Source: Gemmataceae bacterium (GTDB lineage: Bacteria > Planctomycetota > Planctomycetia > Gemmatales > Gemmataceae). From it: a stretch of 52,174 nt of DNA. Shown one piece after another: positions 51,118 through 52,174 of this stretch (positions are counted from its first letter, which is position 1; each line of letters begins with the position of its first letter). The stretch is taken from assembly GCA_009692065.1 (NCBI GenBank), contig SHZY01000021.1, positions 1 through 52,174 on the forward strand, written 5' to 3'. The position numbers and the translations under genes were made by a program. The notes under the pieces were generated by a model. It was not told the DNA's origin. It was given only the letters and a program-made list of their open reading frames with translations, and ran no database searches.

Positions 51118-51549
51118 ATGGATAGCCTCCATTTAGCTCCAGCCGACAGCATCTTCCCGAAGATTCCGTGTTGCCGCTGCGCCGATCAGTCGCGCTGGTG
51201 GGATCGGATCGCCGGCAAGACCTACTGCCCGAACTGCCTGGAAGGGCTGGCGATGGGCGAAGGCGATCCGCTGATCGTGAAGACCGATCGCCGGCGCTGT
51301 GCGATCTGCCATCACCTGGGCGCAGTGCGCTACGTGACCTTCCCCTTGCATTCACGCCGGCCGGTCGAGATGGAATTGTGTGCGGAACATCTGCGCGCTC
51401 TGATCGCACGCCGGCTTGGCCCCCATGCTTTCGAACAATTGCGACGCCAACTCCACGGGCTCGGCCTGGAAGCCGCCGAGGTGTTTCTTTTGCACGAAGC
51501 CTTTTACGACACGCACGGGCGGGCGCTGCAGCCGGCGGTCGAGGCCTAG
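51118..51549 (+). CDS. Small zinc-ribbon protein
   Basis: 143 residues from the ATG at 51118 (MDSLHLAPAD); the longer open frame upstream is poor in coding character. It has two CxxC pairs in a row (CCRCADQ and CPNCLEG) and a third (CAICHHLG), then Cys/His in LCAEHL, suggesting two zinc-binding sites. Other conserved-looking parts are WWDRIAGKTYCPNC, VRYVTFPLHSRRPVEM and LGPHAFEQLRRQLHGLGL. I know similar proteins only as hypothetical planctomycete proteins. Binding of nucleic acid or protein is possible. Confidence 0.75.
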   Translation: MDSLHLAPADSIFPKIPCCRCADQSRWWDRIAGKTYCPNCLEGLAMGEGDPLIVKTDRRRCAICHHLGAVRYVTFPLHSRRPVEMELCAEHLRALIARRLGPHAFEQLRRQLHGLGLEAAEVFLLHEAFYDTHGRALQPAVEA

Positions 51550-51567
51550 CGACTCGATTGAGATATG

Positions 51568-51628
51568 ATTTAGCCGCGGGGCTTGCTCCGCGCGGTCCAT
51601 CCGCGCGGAGCAAGCCCCGCGGCTAAAT
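51568..51628. repeat. Family K hairpin with perfect 28-base arms
   Basis: ATTTAGCCGCGGGGCTTGCT at the outer left end; the arms are exact complements around a 5-base loop. It lies between two plus-strand genes and is a plausible terminator. Confidence 0.92.
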
Positions 51629-51709
51629 GTTTGTTGTGGATTCGTTGGGATCGCGGTTCCTTTCGTGGTATAACTCGATGAACCATTCCCTCCTCGCAAG
51701 GGTCGTCCC

Positions 51710-52174
51710 ATGTTGACCGCGGCCGCCATTGCCAGCCAGCCCCGGACCAGCGTATTCTTGACGGCCGGCTGGCATAATCTCGCCATGCTCAATTTTGTCA
51801 TTGATCCGGAGGTCCTGCTTCCCTACGTCCCGGTCGGCACCGAACTGGACTTGTGGCAGGGGCGCACCTACGTCAGCGTGGTCGGCTTTCAATTCGTCAA
51901 CATGAAGATGCTCGGCATCCCGGTGGCGTTGCATCGCCATTTCGAGGAAGTGAACCTGCGTTTTTATGTCATCAGGCAAACGCCCGACGGCCTGCGCCGC
52001 GGCGTCGTGTTCCTGCGCGAGATCACGACGAAGTGGCTCGTCTCGCTCGTGGCACGCTGGTTCTACAACGAAAATTACGTGACGATGCCGATGCGCCACC
52101 GCATCGAAAGCGGGCTGGCCGAATATGAATGGTGGCACGGCAGCCGCTGGAATGGCCTGTCGCTGCGCGTGGAC
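51710..52174 (+). CDS. DUF2071 (YqjF-like) protein, truncated by window end
   Basis: 155 codons are visible from the ATG at 51710. The sequence FLTAGWHNLAMLNFVIDPEV, LLPYVPVGTELDLWQGRTYV, GFQFVNMKMLGIPVALHRHF, EEVNLRFYVIRQTPDGLRRG and VVFLREITTKWLVSLVARWF follows DUF2071 closely, a family of acetoacetate-decarboxylase-like fold and unknown role. The frame is open to the last base, so the C-terminus is missing. A palindrome lies 80 bases upstream. Confidence 0.85.
   Translation, partial: MLTAAAIASQPRTSVFLTAGWHNLAMLNFVIDPEVLLPYVPVGTELDLWQGRTYVSVVGFQFVNMKMLGIPVALHRHFEEVNLRFYVIRQTPDGLRRGVVFLREITTKWLVSLVARWFYNENYVTMPMRHRIESGLAEYEWWHGSRWNGLSLRVD

Noticed and set aside
50681..51118. 145-codon plus-strand open frame with a Cys-rich middle
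   Set aside because: It starts within a palindrome, has no homologous pattern and overlaps the start of a convincing zinc-ribbon gene.
2094..51628. CRISPR arrays
   Set aside because: The repeats are single palindromes scattered between and inside genes, with no regular spacer arrangement and no cas genes.
1..52174. Reassigned stop codon to explain in-frame TAG/TAA codons
   Set aside because: TAG, TAA and TGA all end intact genes in this window (for example 779, 34215 and 6211), and the interrupted genes are few.

Overview
The window reads as a high-GC chromosomal segment of a planctomycete, probably of the Gemmata/Isosphaera side of the phylum. The evidence is the gene families: a Ser/Thr kinase fused to an extracytoplasmic repeat domain, a secreted WD40 protein, trypsin-like proteins with PPC-type domains, a DUF1571 lipoprotein, a TIGR03000-type fragment and a tetraheme cytochrome fused to a nucleotidase-like domain. 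No rRNA, tRNA, CRISPR array, phage gene or transposase was seen. About 46 genes or gene remnants are listed, on both strands and in short operons.

Layout. 1-562: broken secreted protein. 779-8031 (minus): squalene-hopene-cyclase-like enzyme, DUF116-polyprenyl diphosphate synthase fusion, chorismate-lyase-like protein, MFS transporter and glycosyltransferase, probably an isoprenoid-lipid locus. 8179-11574: two trypsin-like secreted proteins, one with an intact triad and one apparently catalytically dead. 11819-15418 (minus): TSUP permease, cytochrome, ArsC-like reductase. 15472-19873 (plus): HI0933-like flavoprotein, DUF3592-like protein, WD40 protein. 19939-25244: inactive-looking class I amidotransferase homologue, internally deleted pseudogene, lipoprotein, D-malate/tartrate dehydrogenase-like enzyme, RmlC-like protein, class I FBP aldolase. 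25396-28119 (minus): sensor kinase and NtrC-type regulator, each interrupted by one in-frame stop. 28281-31112: CrtI-like oxidoreductase and an exported protein. 31321-34215 (plus): M24 peptidase, cupin, CNNM/CBS protein. 34264-39917 (minus): overlapping PfkB kinase and Fe-alcohol dehydrogenase genes, and the large kinase. 40220-45364 (plus): PAP2-like protein, TPR protein, CxxC protein, rhamnulokinase, toxin-antitoxin pair. 45468-52174: membrane protein, exported nitrilase, phosphoesterase, zinc-ribbon proteins, DUF1571 lipoprotein and the start of a DUF2071 gene.

Two things stand out. First, the toxin-antitoxin pair lies exactly between two copies of the last 15 codons of the rhamnulokinase gene. 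The second copy differs mostly at synonymous positions, as if a cassette entered at the 3' end of the gene and brought a replacement gene end. Second, the window is full of palindromic repeats of about a dozen families. Most abut stop codons, some supply stop or start codons and terminal residues, and three units sit in frame inside genes (cyclase, permease, glycosyltransferase), much like Rickettsia palindromic elements. Several genes also carry single nonsense or frameshift lesions, which are either decay or assembly errors.
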